NCBI RefSeq assembly: GCF_002287075.1
Contig: NZ_NSKE01000008.1
Coordinates: 62,001-126,000 of the forward strand
Length of the DNA: 64,000 bases
Direction: 5' to 3'
Source: Fodinibius salipaludis
Lineage (GTDB): Bacteria > Bacteroidota > Rhodothermia > Balneolales > Balneolaceae
The position numbers and the translations under genes were made by a program. Numbering within the stretch: position 1 is the stretch's first letter; every line of letters starts with the position of its first letter. Positions 26,024 to 33,252 of this stretch are shown piece by piece. The notes beneath the pieces were generated by a model. The model was not told the origin of the DNA. It saw only the letters and a list, made by a program, of their open reading frames with translations, and searched no databases.

Positions 26024-27149
26024 TCGAATACAAAATAAAATTGCGGCCTTTGTCGGTTTTGTGGTCAAAGAATTTAAACAGATTTACCGCGACAAGCGTA
26101 CCTTGGTAGTACTTTTTGGGATGCCGATTATTCAGATGCTATTGTTTGGGTTTGCCATCCGTAATGAGGTGGAAAATGCCAATATAATGGTACTGGATGC
26201 CTCCCAAGATCAGGTTACGCAGGAACTCATTAATAAAATCGATGCCTCCAACTATTTTACAGTGGTGGGAGAGATACAGCGGTACGATAAGATTGACGAC
26301 CTTTTTCAGAAAGGAAATATTGATGAAGTATTGGTCTTTGAAGCTGATTTCGCCCGGAAGCTACAGCGTGGTGAACGCCCCTCGGTTAATGTGATTACGG
26401 ATGCTTCAAATCCTAATTTAGCTCAGCTTATCCAGCAGTATTCTACCTCTATTATTGTGGATTGGCAACAGCGCAGAAGCGGACTACCCAATGAGCAAAA
26501 CAGTGGAGTAGTCGCAAATGCGAACATGCTGTTTAATCCACAGCTCAAAAGTGTAAATCTATTTGTACCGGGACTTATCGCTGTAATATTGATGCTCATC
26601 TCAGCATTGATGACCTCTATTTCTATCACTCGCGAAAAAGAGATGGGTAATATGGAGATTTTGCTCGTTTCGCCACTGCGTCCGGCGCAGATAATCATCG
26701 GCAAGGTATTGCCATATTTGGTATTGGCTTTTGTAAATGTCCTAACGGTTTTAGCACTGGCTGAATGGGTGTTCGCGGTTCCGTTTCGTGGTTCATACGG
26801 ACTTTTTATGGTGGAATCTCTGCTGTTCATTTTTACCGCGTTGGCGCTCGGTGTATTTATCTCAACCAAAGCCAACGACCAGCAGACAGCCATGATGGTG
26901 GCACTGGCGGGACTGTTGCTGCCAACCGTACTTTTATCAGGATTTATCTTTCCCATCTCCAGCATGCCTTGGCCGCTGCAGTGGATCAGTAATCTGATTC
27001 CGGCCCGTTGGTTTTTAGTAATTGTTCGCAGCATCATGCTCAAAGATTCAAGCTTGCTATTGTTGTGGAAAGAAACGCTGATATTACTTGTGATGACGCT
27101 CGGATTTATTGTATTGAGCGTGAAGAATTTTAAGGTGAGGTTAGAATAG
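26004..27149 (+). CDS. ABC-2 type permease (YbhS/YbhR-like)
   Basis: A 381-residue membrane protein: one N-terminal helix ('LVVLFGMPIIQMLLFGFAI'), a large periplasmic domain (about residues 60-185) and five C-terminal helices ('FVPGLIAVILMLISALMTSI', 'SITREKEMGNMEILLVSPLR'), the ABC-2 layout of YbhS/YbhR/YhhJ drug exporters. Start is GTG 26004, overlapping the ATPase gene by 20 bases; GTG 26016 (8-base overlap) is equally possible. It pairs with the next permease to make a heterodimeric channel. Confidence 0.9.
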   Translation: MPNEVNNRIQNKIAAFVGFVVKEFKQIYRDKRTLVVLFGMPIIQMLLFGFAIRNEVENANIMVLDASQDQVTQELINKIDASNYFTVVGEIQRYDKIDDLFQKGNIDEVLVFEADFARKLQRGERPSVNVITDASNPNLAQLIQQYSTSIIVDWQQRRSGLPNEQNSGVVANANMLFNPQLKSVNLFVPGLIAVILMLISALMTSISITREKEMGNMEILLVSPLRPAQIIIGKVLPYLVLAFVNVLTVLALAEWVFAVPFRGSYGLFMVESLLFIFTALALGVFISTKANDQQTAMMVALAGLLLPTVLLSGFIFPISSMPWPLQWISNLIPARWFLVIVRSIMLKDSSLLLLWKETLILLVMTLGFIVLSVKNFKVRLE

Positions 27150-27241
27150 CTATCAGTAAGTAAAGTTTTAACAGCTTGCTGATAACTGATTACCAAAGTA
27201 ATAGTGTTATAAAATTGTTGAATTATTAAGTAGCTATATAA

Positions 27242-28360
27242 ATGAGAACGATTCGATTCTTACTCCAAAAAGAGTTTCTGCAGATTTTCCGGAATAAGGG
27301 AATGTTGCCTATTATCTTCCTGATGCCCGTCGTACAGTTGGTTCTGCTGTCCTTTGCAGCGACCTACGAAATACGAGAAGTAAATTTCCATTTGATTGAT
27401 TTTGATCAGTCCGAGGCTTCTCAACAGTTAGTTCAAAAATTTCAGGCGACTGGGTATTTTAACCTGCAAAGCAGTTCGTTTAATGTTGATGACGGAATTG
27501 AAAAAATGCGTAGTAACGATGTCCGTTTAGCTTTAGTGATTCCGCAGGATTTTGAACAGCGTTTAAAATTGGGACAATTTGCTTCGGTGCAGTTGAATAT
27601 TGATGCCGTGGACGGTACAACGGCGGGACTCATCCAGGGGTACGGGCGATCTATTATACAAGATTTTAGCAGCAGGATTCGACCAAATGTTGAGAACATC
27701 AAACTTACTAATCAGCAAGGGATTGAAGTTATTCCTGCCAGCTGGTACAATCCCAACCTTGATTATATCCAGTACATGGTGCCGGGCATTTTAGTGGTTC
27801 TTATTTCGATGATCGGGATGTTTTTATCAGGGATGAATATAGTGCGCGAACGTGAAATCGGCACTATCGAGCAGCTAAACGTTACGCCTATCAAGCGATA
27901 CCAGTTTATTATCGGCAAGCTACTTCCATTTTGGATTATAGCTCTTTTTGAGCTGGGTATTGGATTACTCATCGCTTACTACGGTTTTGGCGTCCCTTTT
28001 GTGGGGAGCGCATGGTTGCTTTTTGGGATTGCCGGAATCTTTTTGCTGGTGGTGCAGGGACTTGGATTGTTTATATCCACAATTACAGATACCCAACAGC
28101 AGGCGATGTTCATTGCATGGTTTCTCATGGTAGTATTTATCCTGATGGGCGGATTGTTTACGCCCATTCAAAGCATGCCGGTTTGGGCACAGGAGCTGAC
28201 GATCTTCAATCCCATTGCGCATTTTATTGAGATTATGCGGAGTGTAATGCTTAAAGGGGCGGGTTGGTTCGAAGTTCAGCACTTAGTTGGATTACTCACG
28301 GTGATGGCTGTATTAATTCTGCCCGCCTCCATTTTCAGGTACCGTAAATCGACATCTTGA
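27242..28360 (+). CDS. ABC-2 type permease (YbhR/YbhS-like), second subunit
   Basis: A 372-residue paralogue of the preceding permease with the same layout: N-terminal helix ('MLPIIFLMPVVQLVLLSFAA'), periplasmic domain, and C-terminal helices with 'VPGILVVLISMIGMFLSGM' then 'NIVREREIGTIEQLNVTPI'. It lies 92 bp after its partner, the longest internal gap of the operon apart from the one holding the palindromic element. It completes a TetR-TolC-HlyD-ATPase-ATPase-permease-permease set, a complete tripartite ABC exporter. Substrate is not predictable; relatives export antibiotics and other amphiphiles. Confidence 0.9.
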   Translation: MRTIRFLLQKEFLQIFRNKGMLPIIFLMPVVQLVLLSFAATYEIREVNFHLIDFDQSEASQQLVQKFQATGYFNLQSSSFNVDDGIEKMRSNDVRLALVIPQDFEQRLKLGQFASVQLNIDAVDGTTAGLIQGYGRSIIQDFSSRIRPNVENIKLTNQQGIEVIPASWYNPNLDYIQYMVPGILVVLISMIGMFLSGMNIVREREIGTIEQLNVTPIKRYQFIIGKLLPFWIIALFELGIGLLIAYYGFGVPFVGSAWLLFGIAGIFLLVVQGLGLFISTITDTQQQAMFIAWFLMVVFILMGGLFTPIQSMPVWAQELTIFNPIAHFIEIMRSVMLKGAGWFEVQHLVGLLTVMAVLILPASIFRYRKSTS

Positions 28361-28526
28361 TAATTATTTACTCATATTCCGATGTTCTGCGTCGGAATAT
28401 TGAGGACATATTTGTCGCCACACAGAGCGTTACGACAAGATTACTTTATAGATGCAATTTTCTCTTTCATTAAAGGCGGGAATATAATATTCTAAGAATT
28501 CTCACTCAGTATAATAGTACCCAACT

Positions 28527-29681
28527 TTGATGTCTGATAAGCTCAACTCTATTCGAAGACTGCTCGATGAAACCGATAAGACCATTATCAAGGCTTTGGC
28601 CAAGCGGCAGGACTTAGTGCGCGAAATTTCGGAGCTGAAAATTGATGATGAATCCGATATAAGAGATACTGAAAGAGAAGAAGAGCTACTGTCAAAAATA
28701 ACAAAACTGGCTCGCGAAGCCGGACTTGATCGTTACTTTGCTGAGCAGTTGTTCAAGGATATTATTCATCACTCCGTACGCTTTCAGACCCATTCGCTGG
28801 TTGATTATCAGAATGAACAAAAGGGTGCCGAAACGGTTCAAGTTGCCTATCAGGGGACGGATGGGGCCTTTAGCCATCAGGCTGCATTCCGACATTTTGA
28901 AGAGCGCTACAGTCAGGTTGATTGTTTTGGTTATGACACTTTTCGTCAGGCTGCCGAGGCAGTAAAAGAGTGCAAGGTAGATTATGCGATTCTGCCTATC
29001 GAGAATACGACAGCCGGATCTATTCGGGAAACGTATGATTTACTGGCAGATGATGAACTCCACATTGTGGGTGAGGAGGCTATTCGGATCATTCACTGTC
29101 TATTGGCATTGGAAGACATCCCTGTCGATCGCATTCGTCGCATCATGTCGCATCCACAAGCTATAGCGCAGTGCAGTAATTTTCTGGCAAAGCTCCATGA
29201 TTGTCGGGTGGAATCCTATATCGATACGGCGATGTCAGCCAAGAAAGTATTGGAAGATGGAGATCTTTCCCAGGCTGCTATTGCCGGAAGTTATGCTGCT
29301 GAGATTTATGGACTAAATATTTTAAAGCGTGATTTGGCGAATCAATCCGAAAACTTTACTCGTTTCGTGGTAGTCGGACCTCAACCGGTGGAAGTTGATC
29401 CGCAGATTCCATGTAAAACTTCTTTGCTTATGGTAACCACTCATGAACAGGGCGCACTGGTTGGCTGTCTGAATATTATTGCTGATCATGGTATTGATAT
29501 GACCAAGCTCGAGTCACGTCCCAAGCCCAACGAACCATGGAAATACCAGTTCTATCTGGATATTGAGGGTAATATTGCCAATTCGGAGATACGAGTAGCC
29601 CTTCAGGAATTAGAGCAAGAAGCCAGTTCGCTAAAAGTGCTCGGGTGCTATCCTGCTCAAGTTGGGAATGGAGAGGAATAG
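28527..29681 (+). CDS. pheA: Bifunctional chorismate mutase / prephenate dehydratase
   Basis: A 384-residue P-protein. An AroQ chorismate mutase occupies residues about 1-90 ('LNSIRRLLDETDKTIIKALAKR'-type start split across 'LDETDKTIIKALAKRQDL'). The dehydratase domain covers about 108-290 ('VAYQGTDGAFSHQAAF', 'ILPIENTTAGSI', and the catalytic 'NFTRFVVVG'). The ACT domain follows, with the phenylalanine-binding 'GALVGCLNIIADHGIDMTKL' and 'ESRPKPNEPWKYQFY'. It commits chorismate to phenylalanine with feedback control. The ACT region has a degraded copy 1.2 kb downstream (30794-30894). Confidence 0.96.
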   Translation: MMSDKLNSIRRLLDETDKTIIKALAKRQDLVREISELKIDDESDIRDTEREEELLSKITKLAREAGLDRYFAEQLFKDIIHHSVRFQTHSLVDYQNEQKGAETVQVAYQGTDGAFSHQAAFRHFEERYSQVDCFGYDTFRQAAEAVKECKVDYAILPIENTTAGSIRETYDLLADDELHIVGEEAIRIIHCLLALEDIPVDRIRRIMSHPQAIAQCSNFLAKLHDCRVESYIDTAMSAKKVLEDGDLSQAAIAGSYAAEIYGLNILKRDLANQSENFTRFVVVGPQPVEVDPQIPCKTSLLMVTTHEQGALVGCLNIIADHGIDMTKLESRPKPNEPWKYQFYLDIEGNIANSEIRVALQELEQEASSLKVLGCYPAQVGNGEE

Positions 29682-30125
29682 AAGAAGTCCAAATTGCTAA
29701 AACTGTAAGTTTTTCTCCCTTTGAAGGTCGCCGACGCTTCATAGCACGGCCCTACGTAGCACTTTGGCGTAGTGGGCCTTTAGCGACGCAGCGGAGTGCC
29801 GCCGTAGGCGGGAGGGATGTTTCCTTTAGTTTCTTTATCCTATAGCTTAGTTGCGCAATGGATGGGAGAGAAAATAGATGTAGTGTCCCTTTTACCTTGA
29901 TGCAAAAGGGACGAAAAGATCAAGACTTTGGATTCTGAACCCACTACGCTCGGCGGATTGGATAATTCTGATGGTCCATGACGTTTTGCGATATATTTCT
30001 GGTATAATACGGGTACAGAATTATCCTTTTCATCCGCTTTTTCTTCATTCAGAACCCAAGGTCGATTATAAAATCCTGAAACCTAGATGTGTTGGAATAC
30101 AGCAAGTTTAAGCAGACATATAAAG
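29682..30125. other. Gene-free stretch with GC-rich palindromic block and hairpin element A
   Basis: This 444-bp gap holds no credible gene. Positions about 29726-29820 are much more GC-rich than the surroundings and contain a bulged stem, GGCCC-TACG against CGTA-GT-GGGCC. They also contain the string GGCGGGA that recurs in reverse complement near 33027. From 29870 to 30080 lies the first copy of the long hairpin repeat described separately. Confidence 0.6.
29870..30080 (+). repeat. Long hairpin repeat, copy A
   Basis: A 211-bp sequence whose relative of almost identical length is at 32708-32917, same orientation, roughly three quarters identical by eye. Shared landmarks in order: GAAAATAGATG, AAAAGATCAAGAC, TTGGATTCTGAACCCAC, GGATAATTCTGATGGTC, TTATCCTTTTCATCCG, and a final CTGAA/GTGAA. 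The halves are mutually inverted: TTGGATTCTGAAC pairs with GTTCTGAAT/ATTCAGAACCCAA, and GCGGAT..GGATAATTCTG with CAGAATTATCC..ATCCGC. The result is one long stem with an apical loop near 29975-30020. It could be a MITE-like element or a structured RNA. Confidence 0.75.
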
Positions 30126-30572
30126 CTATTGGGTTCTCCAATCCTGGTAAAATCGTATAAGATTTGATACGGAATAGATCAGTAAAAAGGAAGCGATCAG
30201 ATAAGCAATTGATCCGGGATACATTACGATAAGCAATGCAATAATAAGTGTGATTACCCCAAATATGGCAAACTGAAATCCCAAAAGAAGAATAAGCCCG
30301 AACACTCCTAAAAAGGCTGCAAAAGTAACGGGTATAAGTTCGGGAAAAATAAAGATTACGATCCCCGCGACGATGGGAATAGCGGATAAGGTCGGGGATA
30401 TACGGAATGTCATAAACAGTATGCCCAGGGCTACGAGGTATCCGCCTGCAATCAGGTAAAGAAAATTCGGATAAATGAGCGTGAGGCATCCCGTGGCCAG
30501 TGCCAACAGGGCATTGAGAATTTGCCGCTCACGGGTTTTATAATTGATTTGTATGCGGTATTGTTCAAGCAT
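30126..30572 (-). CDS. DUF308 (HdeD-like) small membrane protein
   Basis: A 148-residue protein with about six closely spaced hydrophobic helices in tandem pairs ('ILNALLALATGCLTLIYPNF', 'GGYLVALGILFMTF', 'IPIVAGIVIFIFPELIPV', 'FGLILLLGFQFAIFGVITL', 'GSIAYLIASFLLIYSVSNLI'). This is the repeated-helix pattern of DUF308, the family of acid-resistance membrane protein HdeD. Function is unknown. A shifted frame on the same strand is open further but lacks this hydrophobic periodicity. It stands alone in the repeat-rich stretch between hairpin copy A and the pheA fragment. Confidence 0.75.
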   Translation of the reverse strand: MLEQYRIQINYKTRERQILNALLALATGCLTLIYPNFLYLIAGGYLVALGILFMTFRISPTLSAIPIVAGIVIFIFPELIPVTFAAFLGVFGLILLLGFQFAIFGVITLIIALLIVMYPGSIAYLIASFLLIYSVSNLIRFYQDWRTQ

Positions 30573-30793
30573 ATTGGTAGAAAATTTAATACTGGATGAA
30601 AGATATTCGAATCTACTTGTTCATTATACAAGATTATTTTATTCCCTGCATGAAATCTGTTTTTAGTTGGTGGAAGTACTCTGTCCTTTTTATGTCAGCA
30701 AAAAATAGAAAAAAAACATGTCAGTTACGAGAGGGTTGTACCCTCGAATAGCTCTTACTTAGGCTTACCTCGGGGGTTGAACTCCCTTGAAAC

Positions 30794-30894
30794 CATGTAT
30801 TGACATGACTAAGCCCGAATCGTGTCCCATGCCAACAAACCCTGGGAATACCAGTTTTATCTGGATATTGAGGGTAATATTGCCAATTCAGAGA
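30794..30894 (+). pseudogene. Degraded partial duplicate of the pheA ACT-domain region
   Basis: The 101 bp align with pheA positions 29487-29590. The longest identical run covers most of the stretch from CTGGATATTGAGGG to GCCAATTC, and two or three single-base gaps break the frame. The parent encodes 'HGIDMTKLESRPKPNEPW'; the copy begins 'CIDMTKPESCPMP' and then shifts frame. It is in the same orientation as pheA, 1.2 kb downstream, so it looks like an old tandem or recombination-derived copy. Confidence 0.8.
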
Positions 30895-31077
30895 CCGAGG
30901 CCAACCAAATACGCACGAATGAGCCCAAGACGCTTACCCCTGCGTATTCCGGATAGCTTAACAGCTGGCACATACCGTGTTGAAGTCCGCAACACGCGCT
31001 ACAACAGGGATACCCTGCGGACGGGTTTGTTTATGACGTATCTTAATAAGCCATTCCGGCGTTATTTAACCCTATAA
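30895..31077 (+). pseudogene. Degraded gene fragment, possibly of a DUF4469-type beta-sandwich domain
   Basis: Directly after the pheA fragment one frame reads 'EANQIRTNEPKTL' and then, after a shift, 'LRIPDSLTAGTYRVEVRN' followed by 'DTLRTGLF'. The pattern 'AGTYRVEVR...LRTG' resembles the C-terminal Ig-like domain of DUF4469 proteins, where 'L.AGTY.LEVRT...LR.G.L' precedes the end. There is no start codon for this module and the frame is interrupted, so it is a remnant. The family assignment is tentative. Confidence 0.45.
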
Positions 31078-31086
31078 CCCTCAATT

Positions 31087-31164
31087 AGACCACTTCACTA
31101 TAGTGGAATAGGCTGCTTCGCTACCCTGAAGTACCCTGTTTCAGGTTAGTGGGGTGGTCTTTTT
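31087..31164. terminator. Nested hairpin with T-run, terminator-like
   Basis: Outer arms 31087-31099 (AGACCACTTCACT) and 31148-31160 (AGTGGGGTGGTCT) pair at 11 of 13 positions. An inner perfect stem CCTGAA (31125-31130) / TTCAGG (31140-31145) sits in the loop. A run of five T follows (31160-31164). This would terminate plus-strand transcription, though the gene it once served appears to be the degraded fragment just upstream. The DUF2971 gene converges from the right, ending at 31228. Confidence 0.5.
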
Positions 31165-31227
31165 AGTATGTTTCCGCCTTTTAAGTCCAATCTAAAGGAG
31201 GATTGGGTAATATTTTTAGTTGTTAAA

Positions 31228-32555
31228 TCAAAACGGTTTCAGCGTTTTAAATACACCATCAGGAGAATAAAACTTTAGAACTCCATTTTCTTTAACGACT
31301 ATATATTCCCCATGGGTATTGGTCTCACTGTCATCATATCGAGTGCCTTGAGAAGTTTGTGATGCGATTTTTTGCTTTTCTGATTTATCCCCATTGGGAT
31401 ATATTCTTTCCAGGAATATATCACCATTCTTCTGATACAGCACTAAGCCACAACTTAAAAATGGAGTTTCATCGATCCATTTTCCGATGAAATTCCTTGT
31501 TTCATTTTGTAACTCATTAATAATTCTTTCTTCCTGTGTAATAGTTAAGCCTTTAATGGATATGTCAAAATAATCAGACTTATAATGAGTAGTTGCCCAA
31601 GCGCCTTCTCCATATTTCATATGAGGTAAATAGTAGGTCATAAAGACTCTACTTGCTCGTTGAAATACTTTTTCTTTGATGTCATGTGCAATTTGCGAGA
31701 GTTGATTCTCGGTGATTTTCTTTGGCAATTGGACTGTGATCATTCCTTTGTCTGCATATTGTTTATAAGTTTTTTCTACTATTTCATATTCAGATGATTG
31801 TTGATTTTTTTCAGTTGGTATTTCAAAAAGATATGCTGTAGCATCATCGTAAATATCGCAAACTGGCTCTCTTTCATATTTATATGAGTCGTCTTTGAGG
31901 TTGATCTGATAATAGTTGATCCCACGACCCTTCATCCGGTCCATTATAACTTTCTTCTTTTGTTCAGGCATTCTGAGTCCAAAATAGATACTCTCAACTG
32001 CTGAATAGTCATAATCTTGTCTTCCTGCTTCATCACTAACTATTCGTATTTCCTCTTCATAAGCCCAAGATTTTGATTTAGTACCTGCAAGTTTTCTAAT
32101 TAATTGATTTGCCTCTCCATTCTTTAAATCGTTCATCCTAATAATAGGAGGACTCTTTGCATAATCTACTGAAAAATGAAAGAAATCTTGGTATATATTA
32201 TCTTTCACAAGGGTTTCTAAATCATATTCAATACAAAACCCTGTATGCTCGCTTGCATAATGGGCCCATAATAATTCGTGTTTATATGTCCTTGATAGTG
32301 AATATATTCCAGCTTTAAATCTGCGAGATATTAAATCCTCAAAAGATTCATTGAGGTCTTCTATAGAATTGTGACTTAGATTGAATAATTTTTTAGGGAG
32401 TTAGTTTGATTTTTAAATGTATCCGCAATGATAAGAGTTTCGCAGGGATCATTAAGTTCAGAATATGTAGGTGCCCAGAAATAATTATTTTCAAGGGCAT
32501 CAAGATCTCGTTCGAATGTGTGTTCAGTTCCACCCCGATACTTGTAAACTTCCAT
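31228..32555 (-). pseudogene. DUF2971 domain protein, frameshifted at an A-tract
   Basis: The 5' frame (ATG 32555) begins 'MEVYKYRGGTEHTFERDL' and 'YFWAPTYSELNDPCE', then hits TAA at 32376. The sequence continues in another frame with 'LFNLSHNSIEDLNESF' and the DUF2971 hallmark 'LLWAHYASEHTGFCIEYDL', through to 31228. Adding one A to the six-A run (T-run 32389-32394 on the plus strand) joins both parts into about 442 residues. The N-terminal two thirds are DUF2971; the last 200 residues include 'GAWATTHYKSDYFDISIKG', which I cannot assign. The break may be real decay, a sequencing error or slippage. AT-rich relative to flanking genes. Confidence 0.75.
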
Positions 32556-32707
32556 GTGCAAATGTCTTAATTCGATTAGGTTAGCTATCTTTCATAATAT
32601 TGTAGATCATACACATTTTTTGCAACTGGGTTAAAACATATCACCCAATATTCGGATCAATATGGATATTTACCTTTGAACAAGAACTTATAATGAAGCA
32701 AGAATAT

Positions 32708-32917
32708 GAAAATAGATGTGATGCATCTTTGGGTTTCAGCCAAAAGATACTAAAAGATCAAGACGTTGGATTCTGAACCCACGGCGCTCAGCGGATGGGA
32801 TAATTCTGATGGTCGGTCACTTTTTGTGATAAGTCTGTGATATGTCACTGGTACAAATTATCCTTTTCATCCGTTTTCCCTTCACTCAGAATCTAAGGCC
32901 GATTTCAAAACCGTGAA
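32708..32917 (+). repeat. Long hairpin repeat, copy B
   Basis: A 210-bp relative of copy A at 29870-30080 in the same orientation. Its own inverted halves pair GTTGGATTCTGA with TCAGAATCTAAGG, and CGGATGGGATAATT with AATTATCCTTTTCATCCG. The apical region (about 32815-32860) differs strongly between the copies whereas the stem segments are conserved, as expected if the folded form matters. The perfect 20-bp hairpin begins three bases after its end. Confidence 0.75.
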
Positions 32918-32919
32918 GT

Positions 32920-32963
32920 AAGCAAGCTAAATCCCCTTTGGAGAAAGGGGATTTAGCTTGCTT
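32920..32963. repeat. Perfect 20-bp inverted repeat with 4-nt loop
   Basis: Left arm 32920-32939 (AAGCAAGCTAAATCCCCTTT), loop GGAG, right arm 32944-32963, the exact reverse complement of the left arm. No T-run follows. It could act as a bidirectional barrier or processing site, or be part of a transposable palindrome. No second copy was noticed in the window. Confidence 0.8.
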
Positions 32964-33252
32964 AACGAAGCCCTGGCGTAGTTTAGGGGAATTGATTAAC
33001 CCAAACTTTTTAATCCTTCTGACTTTCCCGCCTACGCCGAAATATTTTCAACTATAGCAGTCTTTTAAAATGGCTTAGTGCAGGCAGGCTTTTCAAAGGA
33101 GGAACTCGTTGTTTTGGTTGAGGAGTCCAAAAGTTGCCTCTTAGAAAATAGGGATTTAGAGAGAGATTGATCGCGACAAATAGTGAATTATTCTCATCCT
33201 GTTGCTCTGCTATGGGATAGAATACGTTTCGCACCAGAGGTACGAAACAAGT

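Larger units (their letters stand above)
30573..31227. other. Gene-free stretch holding gene fragments and hairpins
   Basis: No intact gene is seen in these 655 bp. Contents from left to right: AT-rich sequence; two small stems at about 30731-30745 (GAGGGT-TGT-ACCCTC) and 30771-30786 (GGGGGT..ACTCCC, one wobble); the degraded pheA copy and a second degraded gene (30794-31077); and a nested hairpin with T-run (31087-31164). A 96-codon open frame at 30787-31077 is a chimera of the two fragments and is not counted as a gene. Confidence 0.6.
32562..33252. other. Gene-free stretch with hairpin element B and a perfect hairpin
   Basis: No credible gene is present in these 691 bp; the 60-codon minus-strand frame at 33052-33234 has no recognisable features. 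The stretch contains the second long hairpin repeat (32708-32917), the perfect 20-bp stem (32920-32963), and a GC-richer patch near 33027-33042 (CCCGCCTACGCC) related to the block near 29800 in reverse complement. Confidence 0.6.

Noticed and set aside
26423-27196. 257-codon open frame antisense to the first ABC permease
   Set aside because: It mirrors the permease coding sequence; the translation has no hydrophobic or family pattern of its own.
30049-30489. 146-codon frame overlapping the DUF308 gene
   Set aside because: The overlapping frame 30126-30572 has the regular helix-pair pattern of DUF308; the other is rich in Tyr, Ser and Arg without periodicity.
30787-31077. 96-codon open frame that could be listed as a small protein
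   Set aside because: Its translation is a chimera of a frameshifted pheA piece and another remnant, so it is treated as pseudogene material.
32376-32400. Programmed ribosomal frameshift in the DUF2971 gene
   Set aside because: The A6 tract could slip, but no stimulatory stem or conserved recoding context was seen; decay or an assembly error is simpler.
29870-32963. Possibility that the long hairpins are integron attC sites
   Set aside because: They are longer than usual attC sites, both core boxes (GTTRRRY/RYYYAAC) are not present in both copies, and no integrase or cassette array is near.
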